Source: Chloroflexota bacterium | GTDB taxonomy: Bacteria > Chloroflexota > Anaerolineae > Promineifilales > Promineifilaceae | Reading direction: 5' to 3' | DNA length: 5,636 nucleotides | Assembly (NCBI GenBank): GCA_030599405.1 | Contig: JAUVOB010000124.1 | Location: 1-5,636, forward strand | Shown: piece after piece, positions 1 to 5,480 of the stretch | How positions within the stretch are numbered: position 1 is the stretch's first letter | Layout: every line of letters starts with the position of its first letter | Notes under the pieces: generated by a model | Told to the model about the DNA's origin: nothing | Databases searched by the model: none | What the model saw: the letters and a program-made list of their open reading frames with translations, nothing else | Program-made: the position numbers and the translations under genes

Positions 1-260
1 AAGATAACGAGCAAATCCCATCCACGATCCTCTATATCGAGCATAGCTTCCAGCTGCTGCTGGGGATCCATCTCATAAGCGGATGGACTGGCCAACCGGT
101 TGTCGACGGTGTAGACACGGAGGACTCGCCCGTCACTTCCAGCCATTAAGCCACACCCCTCATGAGGGTATGACTTCTTCAGATGCTCCAGCGTCAGGCG
201 GTAATCCGATCGCGTGATCCGCAGCCGCCGCAACGGTTGGTGCGATTCAGATTCCGCCAT
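1..260 (-). CDS. JAMM/MPN+ (M67 family) metallopeptidase, N-terminal 86 residues; gene runs off the left edge
   Basis: The visible N-terminus reads MAESESHQPLRRLRITRSDY and continues to YPHEGCGLMAG (31-41), then NRLASPSAYEMDPQQQLEAM (54-73) and DIEDRGWDLLVI (75-86). This matches the start of prokaryotic JAB/MPN+ zinc metalloproteases. Glu34 in the HEGCG segment is the conserved glutamate that activates the catalytic water. The zinc-binding HxH...SxxD part would follow directly but lies outside the window, so catalytic competence is unverified. Family members cleave isopeptide or C-terminal extensions from ubiquitin-like sulfur carriers (MoaD/ThiS-like) and often sit near ThiF/MoeB or cysteine synthase genes; none is visible here. 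ATG at 258-260 is the first possible start, because an in-frame TGA lies two codons upstream. It overlaps the aspartase 3' end by 14 bases with no clear Shine-Dalgarno, suggesting coupled translation. The substrate is unknown. Confidence 0.85.
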   Translation of the reverse strand, partial: MAESESHQPLRRLRITRSDYRLTLEHLKKSYPHEGCGLMAGSDGRVLRVYTVDNRLASPSAYEMDPQQQLEAMLDIEDRGWDLLVI

Positions 261-1674
261 CGGTCATCGAGCGAACGTCTAACAGTCGGTCAGCATCCTC
301 GACACTCAGAAAGCCCAGGTCAACGACTACTTCGCGAACCGTTCTACCTGTTCGCATCGCTTCTTTAACCACCTCCGCTCCTTTGGCGTAGCCGATAACG
401 GGATTGATAGCGGTCACCAGTATTGCGTTCTTGGCCAGCCAAAGTTCCGCTTTTTGTCTATTAGCGCTGATGCCGCGGACGCATTTATGCGTAAAGGTAT
501 CGACGGCATTTATTATGATGTCCATACTCTGGAAGAGATTGTAGCCAATGATGGGCATCATGACGTTCAGTTCTAGCTGACCTGCCTGTCCTGCAAGGGC
601 TATGGTGACATCATTGCCCATAACCTGGAACATGGCCATATTTAGCATTTCTGCCATCACCGGATTCACCTTGCCGGGCATAATCGAAGAACCAGGTTGG
701 ACGGCAGGGAGGTGAATTTCATCAAGTCCGGTACTCGGACCAGAGGACAAGAGTCGAAAGTCGTTAGCAATCCGGATTAAATCCTGGGCAAGTGTTCTCA
801 GGGAACCGCTAAAATGAACCATATCTGCCATGCTCTGCATCGTCTCGAACAGGTCATCAGATTCGACAAGCTCTAGACCTGTAAGCCTGATAAGCGACGT
901 AATCATTCGTCCATGGTATTCTGGATGGGCATTTAGCCCAGATCCGGTTGCTGTTCCACCGATACCCAGTCGCCGCAAACCTTCTGCATTATCTTTGATC
1001 TTGCCCCGATCCCGTTCTACAGCACGAGCATATGCGTTGAACTCCTGCCCCAGTCGAACCGGAACGGCATCCTGTAAATGGGTCCGACCGCTTTTAACCA
1101 CATCATCAAAAGCGTTTGCTTTGTCCCGGAGAGAGTTCACTAATCCGTCCAATGTATCTAGCATCTCATCTAATCGCCAGAGACAGCCCAACCTTATTGC
1201 GGTAGGTATTGTGTCGTTGGTAGACTGAGCCATATTTACATGGTCGTTTGGGTGCACGGGTTTGACCGACGAGGTGAGACCAAATCCAAGTAGTTCGTTT
1301 GCCCGGCTAGATATCACCTCGTTGACATTCATATTATGACTGGTTCCTGCCCCTGCTTGGATGGGATCGACCACGAACTGATCGTCCCAACGGCCATCGA
1401 TAACCTCGTCAGCGGCGTCCATTATCGCTTCGGTTATAGCCGATCCCGTGAGTATCTGCTCGCCGATCTCCACATCATGCATGAGAGCTAGACCATTGTT
1501 TACCTCGGCAGCACAGCGTTTGATCACCGCCATACCCCAGATAAAAGCCTCGTATTGCCTGAGACCAGTAATGGGAAAATTATCTACGGCTCTCTGGGTT
1601 TGGGCTCCCCAATAGACATTACTAGCGACCTTGACCTCTCCTAGCGAATCTTCTTCAATGCGGTATTCGGTCAC
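247..1674 (-). CDS. aspA: Aspartate ammonia-lyase (aspartase), class II fumarase/aspartase superfamily
   Basis: Cytosolic homotetrameric lyase of about 475 residues, the usual length. In this superfamily aspartase interconverts L-aspartate with fumarate plus ammonia, while FumC hydrates fumarate to malate. Numbered from the preferred start, the substrate-site elements are GAGTSHNMN (108-116), HPNDHVNMAQSTND (141-154), GRTHLQDAVP (196-205, with Thr198-His199) and the mobile-loop signature GSSIMPGKVNP (328-338, Ser329, Lys335, Asn337). Three features favour aspartase over fumarase: QSTND rather than QSSND, LPAVQPGSSIMPGKVNPVMAE rather than the fumarase-type IPENEPGSS...NPTQ, and AGQLELNVMMP rather than SGNFELNVF. 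A fumarase, or a dual or related lyase, cannot be excluded by eye. Two GTG starts lie in frame. The one at 1672-1674 is placed correctly behind AGAGG; the one at 1678-1680 (477 residues) overlaps that Shine-Dalgarno. It is the first gene of a pair with the JAMM peptidase. The superfamily call is near certain; the aspartase call is moderate. Confidence 0.9.
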   Translation of the reverse strand: MTEYRIEEDSLGEVKVASNVYWGAQTQRAVDNFPITGLRQYEAFIWGMAVIKRCAAEVNNGLALMHDVEIGEQILTGSAITEAIMDAADEVIDGRWDDQFVVDPIQAGAGTSHNMNVNEVISSRANELLGFGLTSSVKPVHPNDHVNMAQSTNDTIPTAIRLGCLWRLDEMLDTLDGLVNSLRDKANAFDDVVKSGRTHLQDAVPVRLGQEFNAYARAVERDRGKIKDNAEGLRRLGIGGTATGSGLNAHPEYHGRMITSLIRLTGLELVESDDLFETMQSMADMVHFSGSLRTLAQDLIRIANDFRLLSSGPSTGLDEIHLPAVQPGSSIMPGKVNPVMAEMLNMAMFQVMGNDVTIALAGQAGQLELNVMMPIIGYNLFQSMDIIINAVDTFTHKCVRGISANRQKAELWLAKNAILVTAINPVIGYAKGAEVVKEAMRTGRTVREVVVDLGFLSVEDADRLLDVRSMTDGGI

Positions 1675-1677
1675 TTG

Positions 1678-1687
1678 CACCTCTCTT
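1678..1687 (-). promoter_or_regulatory. Shine-Dalgarno that decides the aspartase start
   Basis: Read on the minus strand this is AAGAGAGGTG. The AGAGG core ends five bases before the GTG at 1672-1674, which is a normal spacing. The upstream GTG at 1678-1680 shares bases with the ribosome-binding sequence itself. The shorter reading is therefore preferred. Confidence 0.6.
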
Positions 1688-1730
1688 AACCCCTAATCGC
1701 AGGACCGCGTAGAACTACCGTCTGAACAAC

Positions 1731-1759
1731 ATCTAAAGTAATTTCTTTGTTTGTGTCAG
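1731..1759 (-). promoter_or_regulatory. Weak candidate promoter for the aspartase-JAMM pair
   Basis: On the minus strand CTGACA (1754-1759, 5 of 6 to the -35 consensus) is followed after 17 bases by TTAGAT (1731-1736, only 3 of 6 to TATAAT). The position, downstream of the hairpin at 1787-1825 and about 55 bases before the start codon, is right for a promoter of this transcript. The -10 is poor, so this is a suggestion only. Confidence 0.3.
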
Positions 1760-1786
1760 GAGGCCGTAAGGGCTATGTATATGGAA

Positions 1787-1825
1787 AGTGGTCACCACTG
1801 CTCGCTAAGAGCAGAGGTGACCACT
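1787..1825 (-). terminator. Long hairpin between ferredoxin and aspartase, probable terminator of the sodA-ferredoxin transcript
   Basis: Two 17-base arms (1787-1803 and 1809-1825) pair with one A-A mismatch (1797/1815) around a 5-base loop GCTAA. The outer part is the perfect pair AGTGGTCACC/GGTGACCACT. On the minus strand the stem ends in ACCACT followed by TTCC, a short U stretch. On the plus strand it is followed by CTATTTGTTTT, a longer T-rich run, although no plus-strand gene ends here. It lies about 60 bases beyond the ferredoxin stop and upstream of the next gene, as expected for a terminator. The weak U-tract in the needed direction leaves room for another role, such as an operator or an mRNA-stabilising 3' stem. 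Confidence 0.5.
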
Positions 1826-1886
1826 CTATTTGTTTTGGGCGAGTGCATACCCCCATATCGTTAGCAGACTGGGCGGTTATGGCACC

Positions 1887-2297
1887 CTACATATCAAGAG
1901 CGTCGTAGCCAGGGCCTTCTGTAAAGAAATCATAATGAGGCGTGATGTCCTCAGTAAAGTCAAGGACCTCGCCACCTTCCAGTTGCTTGGCGTTTAGAAC
2001 CTTTACGGGATGGCCGTCAACCTCGCCCTCAAACGGTTGACCATCGGGCAGTAAATCCTTGGTATTGACGATCCACTGACCGGGCTGTATCTCGTAATCA
2101 AAGGGTACTTCTTCTTCGGGAAAGATGGCTTCGTACGGGCACTCAGGTACACATGCGCCGCAGTCGATGCAGGTATCTGGATCAATATATAGCCAGGGCC
2201 ATTCGGCCTCAGGCAGTCCCAGAATCATGCATTCGACGGGGCACACGTCGATGCATGCTGTATCGCGCAAGCACAATCTGGTGACAATGTGGGTCAT
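1887..2297 (-). CDS. Ferredoxin with two iron-sulfur sites (7Fe/8Fe bacterial type) and an acidic C-terminal extension
   Basis: Small soluble electron carrier of 136 residues. Cysteines 9, 15, 19 and 23 (Cx5CxxxCPxxC) form the first half; Cys43, 46, 49 and 53 (CIDCGACVPECP) form a canonical second half. By analogy with 7Fe ferredoxins such as Azotobacter FdI, Cys19, 43, 46 and 49 would hold a [4Fe-4S] cluster and Cys9, 15 and 53 a second cluster, probably [3Fe-4S]. The first half lacks the classic CxxCxxC spacing, so the nature of that cluster is inferred. Residues 54-136 form a strongly acidic tail (EEEVPFDYE, DFTEDITPHYDFF) without further cysteines. No signal peptide or membrane segment is seen. 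The ATG is preceded by AAGGAG (2305-2310) at good spacing. It lies 61 bases after sodA with no promoter or terminator evident between them, so it is probably co-transcribed with it. Redox partners are unknown. Confidence 0.92.
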   Translation of the reverse strand: MTHIVTRLCLRDTACIDVCPVECMILGLPEAEWPWLYIDPDTCIDCGACVPECPYEAIFPEEEVPFDYEIQPGQWIVNTKDLLPDGQPFEGEVDGHPVKVLNAKQLEGGEVLDFTEDITPHYDFFTEGPGYDALDM

Positions 2298-2358
2298 GAA
2301 GATTCTCCTTTTTCTCCAAACAGCTCTTGACCTACCAAGAGCAAATACTCAACCCATA

Positions 2359-2970
2359 TTACTTGGTGGCCGCGTAATTGGCTGCAACTTGCGCCCAATT
2401 AACAACGTTCCACCAAGCGGCGATGTAATCACCGCGACGATTTTGGTAATTTAAATAATAAGCATGTTCCCAAACGTCTAGTCCCAATAGTGGAGTTTGA
2501 CCATCCATAAGAGGGGTGTCTTGATTAGCTGTTGAAGTTACAGCAAGATCGCCATTTACATCTACGAATAACCAAGCCCAACCCGATCCGAATCGGGACA
2601 TCGCCGCCTTACTGAAAGTATCCTTGAAATTATCGTAGTTACCAAAAGCCTCGTCAATAGCTACCGCCAGTTCTCCAGATGGTACGCCACCTCCATCTGG
2701 ACTCATAATGCTCCAGAATAGACTGTGATTGGCGTAACCGCCACCATTATTCCGAACAGCGGTGCGTATGCTTTCCGGTATTTCGTCTAAACTTCCAAGT
2801 ATTTCGCCGATGCTTTTCCCTGCAAGATCTGAGTAACCCTCGATAGCTTTATTGAGATTGTTCGTATAAGCCGCGTGGTGTTTGCCGTAATGAATGCCCA
2901 TGGTGCGACCATCAATATAAGGTTCTAAAGCGTTCTCTGAATAGGGCAGCGGGGGAAGACTGAATGCCAT
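2359..2970 (-). CDS. sodA: Superoxide dismutase, Fe/Mn family, Mn-type
   Basis: Cytosolic enzyme dismutating superoxide to hydrogen peroxide and oxygen; 203 residues, full length for the family. The four metal ligands are visible: His27 ([11 protein letters not shown]), His82 (YANHSLFW), Asp165 and His169 ([16 protein letters not shown], which contains the DxWEHAYY signature). Tyr35 is the second-sphere gateway tyrosine. Metal-type markers favour manganese: a glycine-rich [10 protein letters not shown] where FeSODs carry a Gln, and TANQDTPL (Gln150) where FeSODs carry Ala. A cambialistic enzyme remains possible. No signal peptide. The ATG follows AAAGGAG (2977-2983) by six bases. It is the first gene of a unit with the ferredoxin and is driven by the promoter at 3095-3123, giving an untranslated leader of roughly 115-120 bases. 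Confidence 0.97.
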   Translation of the reverse strand: MAFSLPPLPYSENALEPYIDGRTMGIHYGKHHAAYTNNLNKAIEGYSDLAGKSIGEILGSLDEIPESIRTAVRNNGGGYANHSLFWSIMSPDGGGVPSGELAVAIDEAFGNYDNFKDTFSKAAMSRFGSGWAWLFVDVNGDLAVTSTANQDTPLMDGQTPLLGLDVWEHAYYLNYQNRRGDYIAAWWNVVNWAQVAANYAATK

Positions 2971-3094
2971 AAATCACTCCTTTCTGTCTATGCGTGGGGT
3001 TGTGAGAACTGTGCGTGTGTTCGTGCCATTAGATCGAATGTTAAGACGATCCGTCCTGTTGAACCAACATCCAATTCGCCAGTTCAGTGGATCC

Positions 3095-3123
3095 ATTCTA
3101 GCTACAGTAAACCCCTTTGTCAA
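3095..3123 (-). promoter_or_regulatory. Sigma70/SigA-type promoter of sodA-ferredoxin
   Basis: On the minus strand a perfect TTGACA (3118-3123) is separated by exactly 17 bases from TAGAAT (3095-3100, 5 of 6 to TATAAT). Transcription would begin near 3088, about 118 bases upstream of the sodA ATG. No other site in the window is as close to consensus. It points to vigorous housekeeping expression unless a regulator intervenes. Confidence 0.85.
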
Positions 3124-3196
3124 CAGGATTAGCGCGCTCAAAAACACATAATCTCAACAGATCTACGCACCGCTAAAAAGGACCTGCAATATTATT

Positions 3197-3212
3197 CGTT
3201 CTGGTCAGAACG
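3197..3212. promoter_or_regulatory. Perfect 16-bp palindrome, possible operator
   Basis: CGTTCTG-GT-CAGAACG has 7-base perfect arms around a 2-base centre. It sits about 75 bases upstream of the sodA -35 and about 160 bases upstream of the dnaK start, immediately after the -10-like TATTAT (3190-3195). Size and symmetry suit a dimeric repressor or activator site, but I do not recognise it as a known operator. Chance remains possible. Confidence 0.3.
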
Positions 3213-3313
3213 GAACGCGATTTCGATATGGTAAACGCCCTATTGCTTATGCAACGCAAATGCCCCACCAACCATTTTCTAACATTTCCATTCTATTCTT
3301 TGATCGCATTTAT

Positions 3314-3340
3314 CCGGCGAGCTTCTTGCTCGCTGGTTTT
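3314..3340 (+). promoter_or_regulatory. Terminator-like hairpin in the dnaK 5' leader
   Basis: CCGGCGAGC (3314-3322) pairs with GCTCGCTGG (3328-3336) over nine pairs, eight Watson-Crick and one G-U wobble, around the loop TTCTT. TTTT (3337-3340) follows. On the plus strand this has the form of a short intrinsic terminator, yet it lies only 18 bases before the dnaK ribosome-binding site and no plus-strand gene ends upstream. It may be an attenuator, a leader-stabilising stem, or an insulator against upstream transcription. The stem leaves the Shine-Dalgarno (3359-3363) unpaired, so a simple RNA thermometer is not indicated. Confidence 0.4.
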
Positions 3341-3372
3341 GATGGAAATCTACGTACTAGGAGAGAGTATTT

Positions 3373-5277
3373 ATGAGCAAGATAGTGGGAATTGACCTAG
3401 GCACGACCAACTCGGTCGTGGCGGTCATGGAAGGTGGAGAAGCCACCATCATATCAACTTCTGAGGGTGGACGATTGGCGCCGTCGGTAGTCGCCTTCAA
3501 CAAGAACGGCGAAAGGCTCGTCGGACAAACGGCCAAGCGCCAGGCAACGATTAATCCGGAAAATACCGTCTTTTCGGTGAAGCGGTTTATCGGCCGTCGA
3601 TTCAGCGATCCAGAAACGAAATCAGAACAGGAACGTGTTCCGTTCCGTATTGAGAGCGGTCCTCAAAACGATGTAAGAGTCAACATTCCGAATGCGGGCA
3701 AGAGCTACACTCCGCAAGAGATATCGGCGATGGTGCTCGCCAAGCTCAAGAAAGATGCCGAGGATTATCTTGGACAGCCTGTTAACCAAGCGGTTATCAC
3801 CGTGCCTGCTTACTTCAATGACAGCCAACGACAGGCAACTAAGGACGCCGGCCGGATCGCCGGATTGGAAGTACTGCGAATCATCAACGAACCAACGGCG
3901 GCTGCGCTAGCTTATGGGTTAGATAAGAAAAACGACGAAACGATTTTGGTCTTCGACCTTGGCGGTGGCACGTTTGATGTGTCAGTGCTTGAAGTTAGCG
4001 AAGGGCTCGTGGAGGTGAAAGCTACCAACGGCGACACACACCTAGGTGGAGATGACTGGGACAAAGCCATAACTGATTGGGTTGTTAGCCAGTTTCTGGC
4101 GGACCAGGGCATTGACGTTAGCCAGGATCGGCAGGCTCTGCAAAGGGTGCGCGAGGCATCCGAAAAGGCCAAGATCGAGTTGTCGAGCACGATGCAGTCC
4201 GAGATCAACCTGCCTTTTGTTACCGCTGACGCCACTGGGCCGAAGCACCTGCAGATGGCGTTGACTAGAGCCAAGTTTGAACAACTCACTGACCAGCTTG
4301 TTGAGCGATTGAAGAAGCCTTTTAATCAAGCCTTGGCAGATGCCGGCATCGAAACTAGCGAGTTGGATGCTGTTGTTCTGGTGGGTGGTGCGACGCGTAT
4401 GCCCATGGTGCAGGAGTTGGTCAAGCAAATAACCGGCCAGGATCCCAATAAGAGCGTTAATCCCGACGAGGTGGTCGCTCTCGGTGCGGCATTGCAGGCA
4501 GGTGTTCTTGCCGGAGATGTCAATGATGTACTGTTGCTTGATGTAACGCCGCTCAGCCTCGGCCTGGAAACCCTAGGCAGCGTCATGACGACGCTCATCC
4601 CGCGGAATACTACGATTCCGACGCGTAAATCTGAGATTTTCAGTACCGCCGAGGACAGCCAGACGGCCGTCGATATACACGTCCTGCAAGGAGAACGACC
4701 AATAGCGGCTGACAATTCAACATTGGGCGTGTTCCGGCTGGAAGGCATCCCGGTGGCGCCACGTGGTATCCCGCAGATCGAGGTGGCCTTCGATATCGAT
4801 GCTAATGGCATTCTGAACGTTAGCGCAACCGATAAAGCAACCGGCACGAGCCAACATATTGCCATCACTGCCTCCACAAATCTGAGTGATCTGGAAGTGG
4901 AAGACATGGTTAAGCAGGCTGAGCAGCACGCGGCCGAGGATAGGCGGCGTAAAGAGCTGATCGAAGCCCGAAATACGGCCGACCACGTGCTATACCAGGT
5001 TGAAAAGAATCTCAGTGGCTTGAACGGACAGGCACCAGACCACCTACGGCAACCACTGGAGGCGAAGATCGCCGATCTGAAAGAAGCCATCGTAGGCGAA
5101 GATTCAAACCGTATCCGCCAGCTAACGGAGGAAGTACAGCAGGCGAGTATGGCCATCGGTGAAGCTGCCTACCAGACTGGCGCGGCTCAGAACGGCAATG
5201 GCGCTGCTGAAAATGGTGCTTCAGAGATGTTCAACGATGACGAAGATGTCGTCGAAGGTGAATTTGAGGCAGCATAA
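3373..5277 (+). CDS. dnaK: Molecular chaperone DnaK (Hsp70)
   Basis: Cytosolic ATP-driven Hsp70 that binds exposed hydrophobic segments and works with DnaJ and GrpE; 634 residues, close to the 638 of E. coli DnaK. The nucleotide-binding domain covers about 1-385, with IDLGTTNS (7-14), Lys70 in [19 protein letters not shown] (171-182), [10 protein letters not shown] (195-204) and [13 protein letters not shown] (334-346), which are the three Hsp70 signatures. The interdomain linker DVLLLD (385-390) leads into [10 protein letters not shown] and the beta substrate-binding domain (about 391-505). The charged helical lid follows to about 600. The tail is a short Asn/Gly/Ala-rich stretch and an acidic end ([14 protein letters not shown]), as is typical of bacterial DnaK. 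No key residue is missing. The ATG is preceded by AGGAG (3359-3363). It is divergent from sodA and convergent with uvrA, so it appears monocistronic, with no grpE or dnaJ downstream. Its promoter and heat-shock operator were not identified. Confidence 0.99.
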   Translation: MSKIVGIDLGTTNSVVAVMEGGEATIISTSEGGRLAPSVVAFNKNGERLVGQTAKRQATINPENTVFSVKRFIGRRFSDPETKSEQERVPFRIESGPQNDVRVNIPNAGKSYTPQEISAMVLAKLKKDAEDYLGQPVNQAVITVPAYFNDSQRQATKDAGRIAGLEVLRIINEPTAAALAYGLDKKNDETILVFDLGGGTFDVSVLEVSEGLVEVKATNGDTHLGGDDWDKAITDWVVSQFLADQGIDVSQDRQALQRVREASEKAKIELSSTMQSEINLPFVTADATGPKHLQMALTRAKFEQLTDQLVERLKKPFNQALADAGIETSELDAVVLVGGATRMPMVQELVKQITGQDPNKSVNPDEVVALGAALQAGVLAGDVNDVLLLDVTPLSLGLETLGSVMTTLIPRNTTIPTRKSEIFSTAEDSQTAVDIHVLQGERPIAADNSTLGVFRLEGIPVAPRGIPQIEVAFDIDANGILNVSATDKATGTSQHIAITASTNLSDLEVEDMVKQAEQHAAEDRRRKELIEARNTADHVLYQVEKNLSGLNGQAPDHLRQPLEAKIADLKEAIVGEDSNRIRQLTEEVQQASMAIGEAAYQTGAAQNGNGAAENGASEMFNDDEDVVEGEFEAA

Positions 5278-5304
5278 GGGAAACCTCTGAAGTTTTGATA
5301 CTTT

Positions 5305-5346
5305 GCGGGGATGAGAATTTCATCTTTGTGAAACGATCATCCCCGC
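5305..5346 (+). terminator. Two-tier hairpin after dnaK, possible terminator or mRNA 3' stem
   Basis: A perfect 10-bp outer stem, GCGGGGATGA (5305-5314) with TCATCCCCGC (5337-5346), encloses a 5-bp inner stem, TTTCA (5318-5322) with TGAAA (5329-5333), and loop TCTTTG. Between them is a symmetrical 3x3 internal loop, GAA facing CGA, which could form tandem G-A/A-G pairs. It begins 27 bases after the dnaK stop. No T-run follows on either strand, so it is not a standard intrinsic terminator; protection of the mRNA 3' end is equally plausible. Confidence 0.4.
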
Positions 5347-5351
5347 TCACG

Positions 5352-5454
5352 AACCGAACAGGATGTTCGGCCTACAAGATCACCGACTATCCGTTAGCCC
5401 CGTAGAACGAGCAAGGATGTTCGGTCTACAGGATAAACGAGGAAGGCTGTTCGG
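5352..5454. repeat. Cluster of three degenerate GATGTTCGG-type repeats between dnaK and uvrA
   Basis: Three related units occur. Copy 1 is 5352-5380 and contains the perfect palindrome CCGAACA-GGA-TGTTCGG (5354-5370) followed by CCTACAAGAT. Copy 2 is 5406-5434, with AAGGATGTTCGG then TCTACAGGAT. Copy 3 is 5436-5454 and keeps only AACGAGGAAGGCTGTTCGG. Copies 2 and 3 have decayed left arms and no longer form the full palindrome. This looks like remnants of a dispersed intergenic palindromic repeat family, not a CRISPR array: the spacing is irregular (54 and 30 bases) and the copies diverge. Confidence 0.45.
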
Positions 5455-5471
5455 ATTGCTTACCGTTTTTT
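5441..5471 (+). terminator. Weak candidate intrinsic terminator for dnaK
   Basis: GGAAGGC (5441-5447) can pair with GCTTACC (5458-5464) with one A-A mismatch and one G-U pair around a 10-base loop. G and a run of six T (5466-5471) follow. The T-run is the best one downstream of dnaK on this strand, but the stem is imperfect and overlaps repeat copy 3. Six G follow the T-run. Confidence 0.3.
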
Positions 5472-5480
5472 GGGGGGTCC

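Larger units (their letters stand above)
2971..3372. other. Divergent sodA-dnaK intergenic region (402 bases)
   Basis: No supportable gene lies here. It holds the sodA promoter (3095-3123), the sodA leader, a 16-bp palindrome (3197-3212), a hairpin in the dnaK leader (3314-3340) and both Shine-Dalgarno sequences. I searched by eye for CIRCE (TTAGCACTC-N9-GAGTGCTAA) and HAIR (CTTGAGT-N7-ACTCAAG) heat-shock operators and found neither. No convincing -35/-10 pair for dnaK is visible. TATTAT at 3190-3195 and CATAAT at 3147-3152 resemble -10 boxes but lack matching -35 elements. Confidence 0.8.

Noticed and set aside
183..368. 61-codon plus-strand frame across the aspartase-JAMM junction
   Set aside because: It lies opposite two well-supported minus-strand genes and its Arg/Ser/Pro-rich translation is typical of an antisense shadow.
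1775..1864. 29-codon plus-strand reading frame behind AGGAGG (1758-1763), starting MYMESGHHC
   Set aside because: The spacing to the ATG is long (11 bases), the frame runs through the hairpin at 1787-1825 and the residues resemble nothing. The AGGAGG overlaps the candidate minus-strand -35, so it is probably chance.
3117..3152. Plus-strand dnaK promoter from TTGTCA (3117-3122) and CATAAT (3147-3152)
   Set aside because: The spacer is 24 bases, far too long. The TTGTCA is largely the complement of the sodA -35.
3244..3270. Sigma32-like heat-shock promoter around TTGCTTA...GCCCCACC
   Set aside because: The match to CTTGAA...CCCCAT-T is poor, and this promoter class is not expected outside Proteobacteria.
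4326..5156. Long minus-strand frame (276 codons) opposite dnaK
   Set aside because: It is antisense to an intact, highly conserved dnaK, with Ser/Arg/Cys-rich translation, no recognisable domain and no ribosome-binding evidence. It is a codon-bias artefact.
5352..5454. CRISPR-like array
   Set aside because: Only three degraded units with unequal spacing (54 and 30 bases), no constant-length spacers, and no cas genes nearby.
5466..5477. T6G6 run as a programmed slippage site
   Set aside because: It is outside any coding sequence, just beyond the uvrA stop, and is better read as part of a possible terminator or as low-complexity sequence.
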